Shown here: positions 36,635 to 44,908 of the stretch, in pieces
Position numbering within the stretch: position 1 is the stretch's first letter
How the letters are laid out: every line of letters begins with the position of its first letter
Origin: Bacillota bacterium
GTDB lineage: Bacteria; Bacillota; Clostridia; Lachnospirales; Lachnospiraceae
Assembly (NCBI GenBank): GCA_023439505.1
Contig: JAEXNR010000007.1
Span: 310,001-374,000, forward strand
Length of the DNA: 64,000 nt
Reading direction: 5' to 3'
The notes under the pieces: model-generated
What the model saw: only the letters and a program-made list of their open reading frames with translations
What the model was told of the DNA's origin: nothing
Databases searched by the model: none
Position numbers and translations under genes: made by a program

Positions 36635-37341
36635 ATGATATTATCCGAATTGATTTGAAAGGTGTAAATTGTTATCTCACCCAAAATGAGAATGGCTTCT
36701 TTCTGTTTGATACTGGCGGACATCTTACGATGGACAAACTATTCAGTAATCGACGTGATTTTTTGCTTAAAGAGCTTAAAGCGACCGGATGTACAGAAAA
36801 TAATCTCAAATTAATTGTGTTGACGCATGGAGACAGCGACCACACGTGTAATGCTGCATACCTGAAAAAACATTTCCAGACAAAAATCGCCATGCACAAC
36901 GGCGACAGAGAATTGGTTGAGAATCCAACATTGCAAAAATGGATGGAAAGCTTTCAGTATAATTCTTTGGAATTACAACAAATGTTTTTGCGGCATAAGG
37001 AAGTCATAACCAAGGTTACTCAGAGTGCATTGGATGATTTTGAGAGTTTCTCACCGGATGTACTGCTGGAAGATGGTATCAGCTTATCTCCATATGGCCT
37101 GGACGCAACCATAATACATGTACCAGGCCATACAAGAGGGTCCATTGCCATTCTTACCCAAGGTGGGGATTTGATTGTCGGCGATGCACTTATGAACATC
37201 GAAAAGCCAAGTTACGCTCCAAATGCCGACGATTTCGAACAATTATTGAACAGTGTTGATAAGCTAAGGAATTTTTCAATTGGTACTGTTTATCCGGGTC
37301 ATGGAAACCCCTTTAACTTTAGAGACATAGAAACGGATTAA
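36628..37341 (+). CDS. MBL-fold metallo-hydrolase
   Basis: 237 residues. The metal-binding pattern is LTHGDSDHTCN (HxxxDH variant, where the usual first HxH His is followed by Gly-Asp-Ser-Asp-His), with further ligands in VPGHTRG, IVGDAL and YPGHGNP. It belongs to the glyoxalase-II/quinolone-like lactonase side of the superfamily. ATG overlaps the padR stop by 7 nt, so it is the regulated partner. Substrate unknown; a detoxifying thioester or lactone hydrolase is a reasonable guess. Confidence 0.88.
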   Translation: MVNDIIRIDLKGVNCYLTQNENGFFLFDTGGHLTMDKLFSNRRDFLLKELKATGCTENNLKLIVLTHGDSDHTCNAAYLKKHFQTKIAMHNGDRELVENPTLQKWMESFQYNSLELQQMFLRHKEVITKVTQSALDDFESFSPDVLLEDGISLSPYGLDATIIHVPGHTRGSIAILTQGGDLIVGDALMNIEKPSYAPNADDFEQLLNSVDKLRNFSIGTVYPGHGNPFNFRDIETD

Positions 37342-37422
37342 TGGGAAACGCATAAGACAAACAATTGTGTGCCTTATGCTCCTCCTGTTCTTAATGCCTG
37401 TCTGCTGATTATGCTCTCTCGC

Positions 37423-38337
37423 TTATTTCAAATTGTGTTCTCTTATATAATCCATATACTTTTGAGATACCAGATGTGCCTCCCCACGACGCAGACACGC
37501 AATGGCATTCCTCAGAATATCTGCCCTGATACCATCTGGCAGCAATGCTGCTTCGTTGCGGTCTGAATTCTGCCTTCGAATCTTCTCTCTGTAACTCTGC
37601 TTTTGGTCTTGTATTTCCTGTTCCACCTTACTGCATTCTTTCTCAAAATCACACAGGAATACGCCGTCACCCCCAATCAACACTTCCTCCATCCGGTAAT
37701 ATTTCTGGCTAAAGCGAACCATTCTTTGCCTTCCGATCCGGTAATCGAAGCATTTCTTAAGCAGCAGTGTTTCATGGCCGGCGTCCAGATACAGACACAA
37801 ACCGGTCGATTTTTGAATCATATTCTCATACCAGGAGACCTGTGGCTGATTCTTATTTTGATTGATGCCCAGTACATAGAGAGGAAGGATGTCATGGCTT
37901 TGATAATACCGATCACGCTCGAGAAATTTCTCTATGCTGCTGTGGTTCAGGCGATAATCTATTGCAATGGATCTTCCCTTCTGATTGTCCGCGTAGCAGG
38001 TACTATACATCCCGTTGTCCAACTTATATCTGGCATAAATCTCATTCTCCGGAAAGCTTCGTTTCAGCAGGGAATATAAAAGCCGTTTCCCCTTTTTGGA
38101 TTCTTCGGATTCTACAAGCCCTCCATAAGGGCAGGCCAGTCTGTCGTAATGGGCAAAATAAGGCTCTCTGATGGGACCTGCTGCCAGATACACGCTCTGT
38201 CCGCAATCACTGCAAATCAGTTTCCCCTGATCGGCCGCAATCTTCCATTCTTCCACCAGCTCACTGATATAATAATGATTGTCATCCTTTAAATCAAAGG
38301 TACAAAGCTGCCTTCCCTGATACCAACAATTTTCCAT
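37423..38337 (-). CDS. CoiA-like competence/nuclease-family protein
   Basis: 304 residues. The N-terminal zinc-ribbon-like CSDCGQSVYLAAGPIREPYF and FAHYDRLACPYGG resemble CoiA proteins (competence, PD-(D/E)XK-like core), and the next region SKKGKRLLYSLLKRSFPENE fits the start of that nuclease fold (IAIDYRLNHSSIEKFLERDR). The rest is unassigned. A 56-nt piece of its 3' half is repeated at 35819-35874. Role in DNA uptake is inferred only from the family. Confidence 0.65.
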   Translation of the reverse strand: MENCWYQGRQLCTFDLKDDNHYYISELVEEWKIAADQGKLICSDCGQSVYLAAGPIREPYFAHYDRLACPYGGLVESEESKKGKRLLYSLLKRSFPENEIYARYKLDNGMYSTCYADNQKGRSIAIDYRLNHSSIEKFLERDRYYQSHDILPLYVLGINQNKNQPQVSWYENMIQKSTGLCLYLDAGHETLLLKKCFDYRIGRQRMVRFSQKYYRMEEVLIGGDGVFLCDFEKECSKVEQEIQDQKQSYREKIRRQNSDRNEAALLPDGIRADILRNAIACLRRGEAHLVSQKYMDYIREHNLK

Positions 38338-38451
38338 CCCGTTCCCTCATCTATCATCCTTCACTTAACCCTCTGACTAACACCTTACATCCCTGTCAGT
38401 TCCAGGTCTATTCCCGTTACTTAATTGATACGCCTTCATACTTCCTGCTTA

Positions 38452-40278
38452 TTAAGCTTTTGCTTCCTCATTAATCTTAAATTGATTGATCAGGTTATTC
38501 AACTCCTGGATCATGTTATGTAAATGACTGATGCTGGAGGATATCTCAACAATGGTGGAGGTCTGTTCCTGCGCAGTTGCAGAGATCTCTTCATTGGATG
38601 CAGAATTTTCTTCTGCTGCGTCTGCTACATGATTCAGCATCTTCAATATGGAATCCTTCTTTGTATTAATCTGAATATTCTTCTCGGCAATGCTTTGAAT
38701 TCCTTCGATTAACTGCTCCAATCCCTCTGCGATGTTATTAATCACCACTTCTGTCTGCAGCACAGTATCATTAATCTTCTCCACACCGGATTTATTGATC
38801 TGAATGAATTTAACGGCTTCCTTGGACTGTTCCTGCATCTGATCAATACGGCGTCTGATGTTCCCGGTTGCCGCGGAGGTTTCGTTGGCCAGTTTCCTGA
38901 TTTCTTCCGCAACTACGTTAAAGCCCAAACCATGCTCTCCTGCCCTGGAGGCTTCGATGCTTGCATTCAATGCCAGCAGATTTGTCTGCTTTGCTACGTT
39001 GGTAATAATATTTGTAATTTCACCGATATCCTGAGAATATTCATCAATCTGATTCACAACCTGCTCAATCGCAAGGGAATTCTCCTGATTGATCAAATTG
39101 GCTTCCTTCAGGTTATTCACGGAGGAAATGCCTTCCTCTTTTAATATCAGGTTCTTTTGAGCCACATTCTCAATTCTGGTACCGGCTTCCGCCGTATGTT
39201 TAATATCCTCACCCAGCATGGTAACCTGTGTAACGGAATCCTGTGTTTCCTTAAACTGCTCCTCTGTCAGAACCGCCATCTGAGTAATTGCCTTGGTTAC
39301 TTCTGTTGTCGCCTCGCTCATAATTCTGGAAGACTCATTCAGATCCCTGGCAAAATGATCCAGCCTGTCACTGGAACTCATCATCATCTTAACCATATGC
39401 TGGAATTTTTCCAGCAATCGATTCAGGGAATCTCCCAAAAGCTTTGTTTCATCCTTCGTATGTAATATGATCCTTTCCTGCGTAAGATCCCCATTGGATA
39501 CCTCATATAGGGTATTGGATATCTTCTTAATCGGCTTTGTAATTCTTCCGGACAACCAGATTACCAGGAAGAGAGAGATGATTAACGTGATGACAAGGCC
39601 TATCATATTGTTGAATAAAATCAGTGAGGAGCCCCTTGCCAAATCCTTATGATATATGACGGCCGCTACCACCCAATCCCATTGGGGAAAATATTTAACA
39701 AAGACAGTTTTTCCGTCCATGATTTCACTGACATCACCGCTTAGTGTATAATCGATCGCCCCACCGCCGCTCTTAGCCAATGAGATAACTTCCTGAATAA
39801 TGTTACTGCCGTCATTGGCCTTTAAATCATAGATATTGCCTTCCATAAAGGGATGAGAAATAATATCGCCCTCTGAATTAATAATATAAAAATAACCGGA
39901 TTCCCCTAAATTAAGGGTATGATCTGCAAACACTGAATTTGCGGTGGCGCTTGAAGTCGCATCGGTAGTGCTCTCTGTGGAACTGCTTACTCCATCGGTT
40001 TGTTCATCCTGTAATGATTTCAAAGATGCAAGAGATGCTTCCTTCGCCTGCTCCTCCGTCATCTGCTTCTTATCCCCTACGGTATAAGAATAATTTCTGT
40101 TAATCTGTACCATCGTAGCTTCTACTGCATTTTCAAGAATAATATCATTCGATCGGTTTAATTCTCTTCTGGCAATAATATAATTCAATGCAGACATTGC
40201 TAATAAGGAAACTACAATAATAAGTGTAACCAATAAGCTGATTTTTTTATTAATTCCATTCAACTTAAACATTTTCAT
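38452..40278 (-). CDS. Methyl-accepting chemotaxis protein with Cache sensor
   Basis: 608 residues. Membrane segments at about 12-34 and 225-248 enclose an extracellular Cache-type sensor (LGESGYFYIINSEGDIISHP, WDWVVAAVIYHKDLARG) preceded by a Ser/Thr-rich low-complexity loop (about 90-115). HAMP follows (RITKPIKKISNTLYEVSNGD), then the cytoplasmic signalling domain with hairpin tip AGEHGLGFNVVAEEIRKLAN. It would control CheA and flagellar rotation; ligand unknown. Monocistronic. Confidence 0.95.
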   Translation of the reverse strand: MKMFKLNGINKKISLLVTLIIVVSLLAMSALNYIIARRELNRSNDIILENAVEATMVQINRNYSYTVGDKKQMTEEQAKEASLASLKSLQDEQTDGVSSSTESTTDATSSATANSVFADHTLNLGESGYFYIINSEGDIISHPFMEGNIYDLKANDGSNIIQEVISLAKSGGGAIDYTLSGDVSEIMDGKTVFVKYFPQWDWVVAAVIYHKDLARGSSLILFNNMIGLVITLIISLFLVIWLSGRITKPIKKISNTLYEVSNGDLTQERIILHTKDETKLLGDSLNRLLEKFQHMVKMMMSSSDRLDHFARDLNESSRIMSEATTEVTKAITQMAVLTEEQFKETQDSVTQVTMLGEDIKHTAEAGTRIENVAQKNLILKEEGISSVNNLKEANLINQENSLAIEQVVNQIDEYSQDIGEITNIITNVAKQTNLLALNASIEASRAGEHGLGFNVVAEEIRKLANETSAATGNIRRRIDQMQEQSKEAVKFIQINKSGVEKINDTVLQTEVVINNIAEGLEQLIEGIQSIAEKNIQINTKKDSILKMLNHVADAAEENSASNEEISATAQEQTSTIVEISSSISHLHNMIQELNNLINQFKINEEAKA

Positions 40279-40493
40279 GTTTTTCTCCTCCTGTATCTAT
40301 TTATTTATACAACCGGGTATCAAAATAAAGCCAGTTATCGTATGAATTGACTTTCCTATTTTATCATACTTTATTTTTGTACACAACCAGCTCTTTTGAA
40401 AGAAATTATCATCTAATGTGCTTTATACAATACTCATTGTATAAATCTTTCCGAAGAAGCATAGAATTTAACAAAAATCAGGAGTATCACGCT

Positions 40494-40982
40494 ATGAATA
40501 AATCACGTATTCAGGGTGCGGCAATCAGTGCCGGCATAGCCTTATTAACCGGTTTCTTATCCAGTATGTTATCAGGAGGTGGGCAGATGACAACGTATCA
40601 AACCATCACCCAGCCCCCATACGCTCCGCCAGGATGGCTTTTCGGTGTGGTATGGCCGGTTCTGTACATCTTAATGGGAATTGCTGCCTACCTTGTTTAT
40701 TCCACTTGCGCCAAACAGGAAGATAAACGAAAGGCCTTGTTAACTTATGGTCTTCAACTGTTTGTTAACTTTTCCTGGAGTATTATATTCTTCCGGTTTC
40801 AAGAATATGGCATTGCCGCAGTGGTGCTGGCATTATTGCTCTTTCTTGTTACCCTGACAATAACGTTCTTCTATCATGTGAATACAACTGCCGCCCTGCT
40901 GCTGATCCCCTATTATCTGTGGCTTTTATTTGCCTACTATCTGAATATCGGTGTTGCCCTGCTAAATCCGGCTGTTGGATGA
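40494..40982 (+). CDS. tspO: TspO/MBR-family tryptophan-rich sensory protein
   Basis: The start at 40494 (MNKSRIQGAAIS) follows GGAG by nine nt; 162 residues, the family's size. Five membrane segments are visible. The conserved TspO features are QPPYAPPGWLFGVVWPVLYI in the first loop and second helix and ALQLFVN-FSWSIIFF-like FVNFSWSIIFFRF in the third. It binds porphyrins or related ligands and sits in the membrane. Convergent with nothing known; a small minus-strand frame follows it. Confidence 0.92.
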   Translation: MNKSRIQGAAISAGIALLTGFLSSMLSGGGQMTTYQTITQPPYAPPGWLFGVVWPVLYILMGIAAYLVYSTCAKQEDKRKALLTYGLQLFVNFSWSIIFFRFQEYGIAAVVLALLLFLVTLTITFFYHVNTTAALLLIPYYLWLLFAYYLNIGVALLNPAVG

Positions 40983-41045
40983 TCGTTCATGGTTTCTTCA
41001 CAATATAAATTATTTTTTTCTGAAAAGGAGTTGTTGCATTTCCTG

Positions 41046-41174
41046 TCAGGTTGCAGCAGCTCCCCCTTTGCTTTTCATATTTTTTCTGTTTAATCTTGCC
41101 TGTTCTTGAAAGACTTTCAAGCATTCACTGTAACTTCCTTTATTCCCAAGAACCTTATATAGCCATTCCACCAT
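41046..41174 (-). CDS. 42-residue frame, possibly a gene remnant
   Basis: MVEWLYKVLGNKGSYSECLK, VFQEQARLNRKNMKSKGGAA and AT make a gene-like, basic, helical peptide. The frame is open 12 codons further upstream (HTVILPET) and no RBS stands before the ATG, which suggests the 3' end of a lost gene. The stop lies within a GC-rich hairpin (about 41026-41074) that could act as a terminator for tspO. No family is recognised. Confidence 0.25.
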   Translation of the reverse strand: MVEWLYKVLGNKGSYSECLKVFQEQARLNRKNMKSKGGAAAT

Positions 41175-41239
41175 GGTTTCAGGTAGAATAACCGTATGCC
41201 TTAGTTATCTGATGGTCACACACACAGAAGGAGGTTACT

Positions 41240-41989
41240 ATGAAACGATGGAAATGGATTTATATACTCACACTTTGTTTCCTATTATCATTCCCGGCTG
41301 CTGTAGCAAGTGCTGCCAATTATACGGTCTCGAGTAATGACACACTCTATACCCTCAGTAAACTATTTAATACCAGTGTTGATACACTAAGGCAAAGCAA
41401 TCGCTTATCAGGTGACAAGCTGGTTGCCGGCAAGAAGATTTTCGTTCCGGCACATGTTCATAAAGTAAAAAGCGGAGATACCATGCACTCCATAGCAGTC
41501 CGGTATGGGATACCCCTGACCAGGTTAAAAAAAGCAAATAAAAATAAAACTTCAATCGTTCCAAAGGAAAAATTGATCATTCCGGGAGTGAAGCCCTATA
41601 AAAAGGCCGACTCCGTAATTTCCTACAAGGAAGGTGAAGTTGATTTATTGGCAAAACTCATTGAGGCAGAAGCAGGCGGTGAATCCCTTAAGGCAAAAAT
41701 AGCTGTCGGCGCAACTGTAATCAATCGTGTTCAAAGCGGGGATTGGGCATCCAGTCTTACCGGCGTTATCTATCAGAAGTTTAATACGTATTATCAGTTT
41801 ACGCCTGTGAAAAACGGTAAAATTAATAACAGCCCATCTGCGGCATCAAAAAGAGCAGCATGGCTCGCCATGTTTGGCAGTGATCCGGGTAACGGCGCAA
41901 TCTTCTATTTCTCACAGGATAACACCAATGACTGGCTTTGGTCTAAACCTCAAACAGCTCATATTGGCCGTATGTACTTTGCAAAATAG
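41240..41989 (+). CDS. SleB-type cell wall hydrolase with two LysM domains
   Basis: 249 residues; GAAGGAGG before the ATG. A signal peptide ends near AASA/AN (residue 25-26). Two LysM repeats follow at about 27-70 (YTVSSNDTLYTLSKLFNTSV) and 73-117 (HKVKSGDTMHSIAVRYGIPL). The C-terminal Hydrolase_2/SleB domain (about 133-249) has the catalytic Glu in LIEAEAGGESLKAKIAVGA and the VINRV motif. It is secreted and binds peptidoglycan; such enzymes act in spore cortex or cell wall turnover. Confidence 0.93.
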   Translation: MKRWKWIYILTLCFLLSFPAAVASAANYTVSSNDTLYTLSKLFNTSVDTLRQSNRLSGDKLVAGKKIFVPAHVHKVKSGDTMHSIAVRYGIPLTRLKKANKNKTSIVPKEKLIIPGVKPYKKADSVISYKEGEVDLLAKLIEAEAGGESLKAKIAVGATVINRVQSGDWASSLTGVIYQKFNTYYQFTPVKNGKINNSPSAASKRAAWLAMFGSDPGNGAIFYFSQDNTNDWLWSKPQTAHIGRMYFAK

Positions 41990-42053
41990 GAAAAATAAAA
42001 TAACGGCATCCGACAAAGTTCTTCTTTATGAAGTACCTATGCCGGATGCCGTT
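41988..42053 (-). terminator. Intrinsic terminator, mainly leftward
   Basis: Perfect 11-bp stem AACGGCATCCG (42002-42012) with CGGATGCCGTT (42043-42053). On the minus strand it is followed by a T-rich tail (ATTTTATTTTTCC), which fits ending transcription of the padR-pfkB operon. It can also stop the converging sleB-like gene, though the T-run on that side is short. Confidence 0.8.
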
Positions 42054-42085
42054 TCCAGCCTCGACTTAACCCTCTTTGACGCTTG

Positions 42086-43021
42086 TCACAGGGGCAAGGG
42101 GATCACTTCCACCTGTTTTGTCAACGCATCTACCAGCTCCCGACCAGGCGGTTTTGTGCCTGTTGTGGTAACAGCACCGGCAGATGTTGCTAAGCCCAGT
42201 TTGATACATGCTTCCAGTTCCAACCCCAGGTCAAATCCATAAGCAAGTGCGGCTACCATGGCATCTCCCGCTCCAACCGTAGAATGAACCTCTACCTTAA
42301 GTCCGGGACATTTTAAAAGCTTCTCCTTCGTGAAGAAAAACGCACCACCCTGGCCAAGGGAAATTGCTGCCATGGAAATCCCCTGATGCACCAATTCCCT
42401 GCCCATCTCAATAAGTTCTTCTTCCCCCACCCGGTAATCCTTATGAAAATATAATTCCAGCTCATGGCGGTTGGGTTTGATCATATCCGGCTTTGCTTTT
42501 AATGAATGTGCAAATAATTCACCGTCTGCATCTACAAAAACCCTGGCACCTTTCTCCTTTAATTGCTGGGTCAGGGTTTGATAACTATTCATAGGGATAC
42601 CACCGGGGATGCTGCCTGCCAGGACGAACAGAGTTTCATTTGTGGCGTAGGCTAAGAGCTTCTTTGTTAAGGTATCCAGCTCCTCTTTCGCAACAATGGG
42701 ACCGGGTTCATTCAGTTCCGTCACCTGACCGTCCGGTTCCACCACCTTCAGGTTGGTTCTGATTTCATTTTTCATTTCAACGAAATCTGCTGGAATTCCC
42801 TGCTCCTTTAAAGCCTTTGTGATCAGATTGCCGGTACTGCCACCGAGAAATCCTGTTGCAATCGTCTCCCCGCCCAATGCCTTGATTGTCTTTGATACGT
42901 TAATTCCTTTGCCGCCGACATCAGAAATTACATTGGTCAAACGATTTAATCCTCCCTGTACCAGCTTGTTCAATTCAACTGTTTTATCAATAGCCGGATT
43001 CAAAGTGACTGTAATAATCAT
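42086..43021 (-). CDS. PfkB-family 1-phosphofructokinase-like sugar-phosphate kinase
   Basis: 311 residues, the length of FruK/LacC. PfkB signatures are VGGKGINVSKTIKALGG near residues 35-51 and HSTVGAGDAMVAALAYG near 245-260 with the catalytic Asp. TLNPAID at the N-terminus is typical of 1-phosphofructokinase and tagatose-6-phosphate kinase. No fructose PTS gene is near, so the substrate (fructose-1-P or tagatose-6-P) is open. It lies 19 nt after the PadR gene and ends before a strong terminator. Confidence 0.85.
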   Translation of the reverse strand: MIITVTLNPAIDKTVELNKLVQGGLNRLTNVISDVGGKGINVSKTIKALGGETIATGFLGGSTGNLITKALKEQGIPADFVEMKNEIRTNLKVVEPDGQVTELNEPGPIVAKEELDTLTKKLLAYATNETLFVLAGSIPGGIPMNSYQTLTQQLKEKGARVFVDADGELFAHSLKAKPDMIKPNRHELELYFHKDYRVGEEELIEMGRELVHQGISMAAISLGQGGAFFFTKEKLLKCPGLKVEVHSTVGAGDAMVAALAYGFDLGLELEACIKLGLATSAGAVTTTGTKPPGRELVDALTKQVEVIPLPL

Positions 43022-43040
43022 ACTTTCACCACTTTTTTCT

Positions 43041-43592
43041 TCATTCTTTCGTCCACTCTCCTATTTGGTCCAATTGTTCCTCGCACCACTCAATATATAA
43101 TTTTGCCTGTCGCATACCCAGATTTAATACAGCCAGGATCTGTCTGTGGTTATTGTGAAGATCAATAATTTTTCGCAGTTCGGCATCGAACACACCAAAT
43201 ATCATCAGCTTGTGCTCTGACTGCTCCTGAAAGATGAGAAGATGCTTTTTCATTTCTTCCCGGTTTTTATCGGTAGACAGGAACATTTTCAATAAGCATT
43301 CACTTCGTATACTATCCTTCTCATTCTCTGCCTCCATCCATCTTTTTAACTCCTGCTCACCCAGAGCTGTTAATTTATACCGGATCTTCTCCCTCTTAGT
43401 ACCCGGTGCTGCCTCTGCATCGAAGATATCGATTAATCCTTCTTCCAGCATTTTATTTAACTCAGGGTAAATCTGCCCATAGCTTTCCTGCCAGAAGAAA
43501 GACATTCTGACATCAATAATTTTTTTCATTTCATAACCGCTCAGTTCTTCCTCCTGCAACAGGCCAAGCAGGACATATCTTGTTTTTTTCAT
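43041..43592 (-). CDS. PadR-family regulator
   Basis: 183 residues: winged helix in residues 1-85 (RYVLLGLLQEEELSGYEMKK, QESYGQIYPELNKMLEEGL) and a helical C-terminal domain with LLIFQEQSEHKLMIFGVFDA and LNLGMRQAKLYIEWCEEQL, as in PadR-s2 proteins. It is first in an operon with the PfkB-type kinase, an unusual pairing, and may be autoregulated from two direct repeats upstream. Confidence 0.9.
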   Translation of the reverse strand: MKKTRYVLLGLLQEEELSGYEMKKIIDVRMSFFWQESYGQIYPELNKMLEEGLIDIFDAEAAPGTKREKIRYKLTALGEQELKRWMEAENEKDSIRSECLLKMFLSTDKNREEMKKHLLIFQEQSEHKLMIFGVFDAELRKIIDLHNNHRQILAVLNLGMRQAKLYIEWCEEQLDQIGEWTKE

Positions 43593-43630
43593 TTATACTT
43601 CTCCCTGTGTCAATCCTTAATCACCCAATA

Positions 43631-43683
43631 ATCAATCAGACTTAACCAAATTAATCGATCATAATTTATCAATCAGGTTTAAC
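43631..43683 (-). promoter_or_regulatory. Two 16-bp direct repeats upstream of padR-pfkB
   Basis: ATCAATCAGACTTAAC (43631-43646) and ATCAATCAGGTTTAAC (43668-43683) match at 14 of 16 positions and are 37 bp apart. They stand 39-91 bp before the padR start. Their spacing of about 3.5 helical turns suggests a regulator site, perhaps for the PadR itself. No clear promoter was fixed. Confidence 0.5.
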
Positions 43684-43725
43684 TGCATCCTTTAGATTTA
43701 AACGCATCATTCTAATTTATGTTCA

Positions 43726-44442
43726 TCAATGGTATGTAATCACCTTCTTAGGACAACGATCCACGCATTCTCCGCATAAGATGCACTCTGTATCTTCCAT
43801 TTCCCCCAGTTGAACTTTTTTTGATACCTCAATTCCCATGGGACAATTTTTATCACAGTTATGGCAGTTATTACAGACATCCTTCTTTGCTTCCAAACGT
43901 AACACCTTCAGATGCAGCAGATTTCCGAGACTGCTTCCCAAAACCATAAAGGGTGCCATCCAGCACAGATAATGGCAAAAAGCACGCTTGCCAAATACTA
44001 CAGCCGGTACCAGGATTAAAATCAATATACCGTAATATATGATAAACAAATAAATATTTGAGATAGAAATTCCATGGTCCGTCATGTAGAAGAAATTAAC
44101 CGTTATCTCTTTGCTTCGCAAAAGAAAGCTGATAATAACACCGGTGATCCATAGGATCCATATCACATACTTAATATTATTTCTCCACCCAAGCTTTGGC
44201 AATTTGGGATTGACCAAAACTGAACACTCCATGATTCCACTGGCAGGACACAGATATCCGCAGAATACTCTGCCAAAGAAAACAGAACTGATAAACAGAC
44301 CGCAAAAAGCGATAAAGCTTCCATTGATGATACCACTTAATGCCCCCTGTATAATCAGATAGGGTGATAAATAAAAAATTGTAACTGGAAATAAAAACAT
44401 AGCAATCAATAAAATTAACTTCCTGATCTTTTGCCTCTTCAT
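43726..44442 (-). CDS. NapH/MauN-type membrane 4Fe-4S protein
   Basis: The start at 44442 (MKRQKIRKL) follows GGAGG by eight nt; 238 residues. Four membrane segments (about 7-25, 30-48, 80-100, 115-138) alternate with Cys pairs CGYLCPASGIMEC and CHYLCWMAP, the NapH pattern. The C-terminus holds two ferredoxin clusters, CNNCHNCDKNCPMGI and CILCGECVDRCPKKV. It probably passes electrons between a membrane carrier and soluble ferredoxin-type partners; no oxidoreductase gene stands next to it. Confidence 0.88.
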   Translation of the reverse strand: MKRQKIRKLILLIAMFLFPVTIFYLSPYLIIQGALSGIINGSFIAFCGLFISSVFFGRVFCGYLCPASGIMECSVLVNPKLPKLGWRNNIKYVIWILWITGVIISFLLRSKEITVNFFYMTDHGISISNIYLFIIYYGILILILVPAVVFGKRAFCHYLCWMAPFMVLGSSLGNLLHLKVLRLEAKKDVCNNCHNCDKNCPMGIEVSKKVQLGEMEDTECILCGECVDRCPKKVITYH

Positions 44443-44621
44443 AGTATGATCCTCCGGTATTATAAATATATCTTTTAGATACATTAATTAGATATACAAT
44501 ACCATATAGGCGGCATATTGTCAATTTATATCATACATAATATCTCCAGATCCAGAATTCTTTTATATGAAATCAAAATAATTTCTTCCACTTTTATGAA
44601 ACTATAGTCTTATTTTATCTC

Positions 44622-44908
44622 TTTTCTTTTCTTAATCTCGTTTTCCTTTTCTTAAACTCGTTTTTTTTTCTTAAACTCATTTTCTTTTCTTAAACTCATT
44701 TTCTTTTCTTAAACTCATTTTCTTTTCTTAATCTCATTTTCTTTTCTTAAACTCATTTTCTTTTCTTAATCTCATTTTCTTTTCTTAATCTCATTTTCTT
44801 TTCTTAATCTCATTTTCTTTTCATAATCTCGTTTTCTTTTCTTAATCTCGTTTTCCTTTTCATAATCTCGTTTTCTTTTCTTAATCTCATTTTCTTTTCT
44901 TAATCTCA
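44622..44908. repeat. Tandem array of about 15 copies of a 19-bp homopyrimidine-rich unit
   Basis: Consensus on the plus strand: TTTTCTTTTCTTAATCTCA, with A/T and A/G variants at the AATCTCR end and two 20-bp units. The tract is almost purely pyrimidine except for an A/G cluster per unit. The last unit contains the stop codon of the SecA-like gene (44906-44908). Because the unit is not a multiple of three and carries stops, it codes for no protein. It lies between that stop and the promoter of the NapH-like gene. Confidence 0.95.

Noticed and set aside
37342..37422. Terminator after the MBL gene
   Set aside because: GCATAAG/CTTATGC can pair but the loop is long and no T-run follows.
44622..44908. 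CRISPR array
   Set aside because: The 19-bp units are adjacent with no unique spacers, and there are no cas genes.
44622..44908. Lysine-rich coding extension of the SecA-like protein
   Set aside because: The unit is not a multiple of three and each frame meets TGA or TAA within 57 bases.
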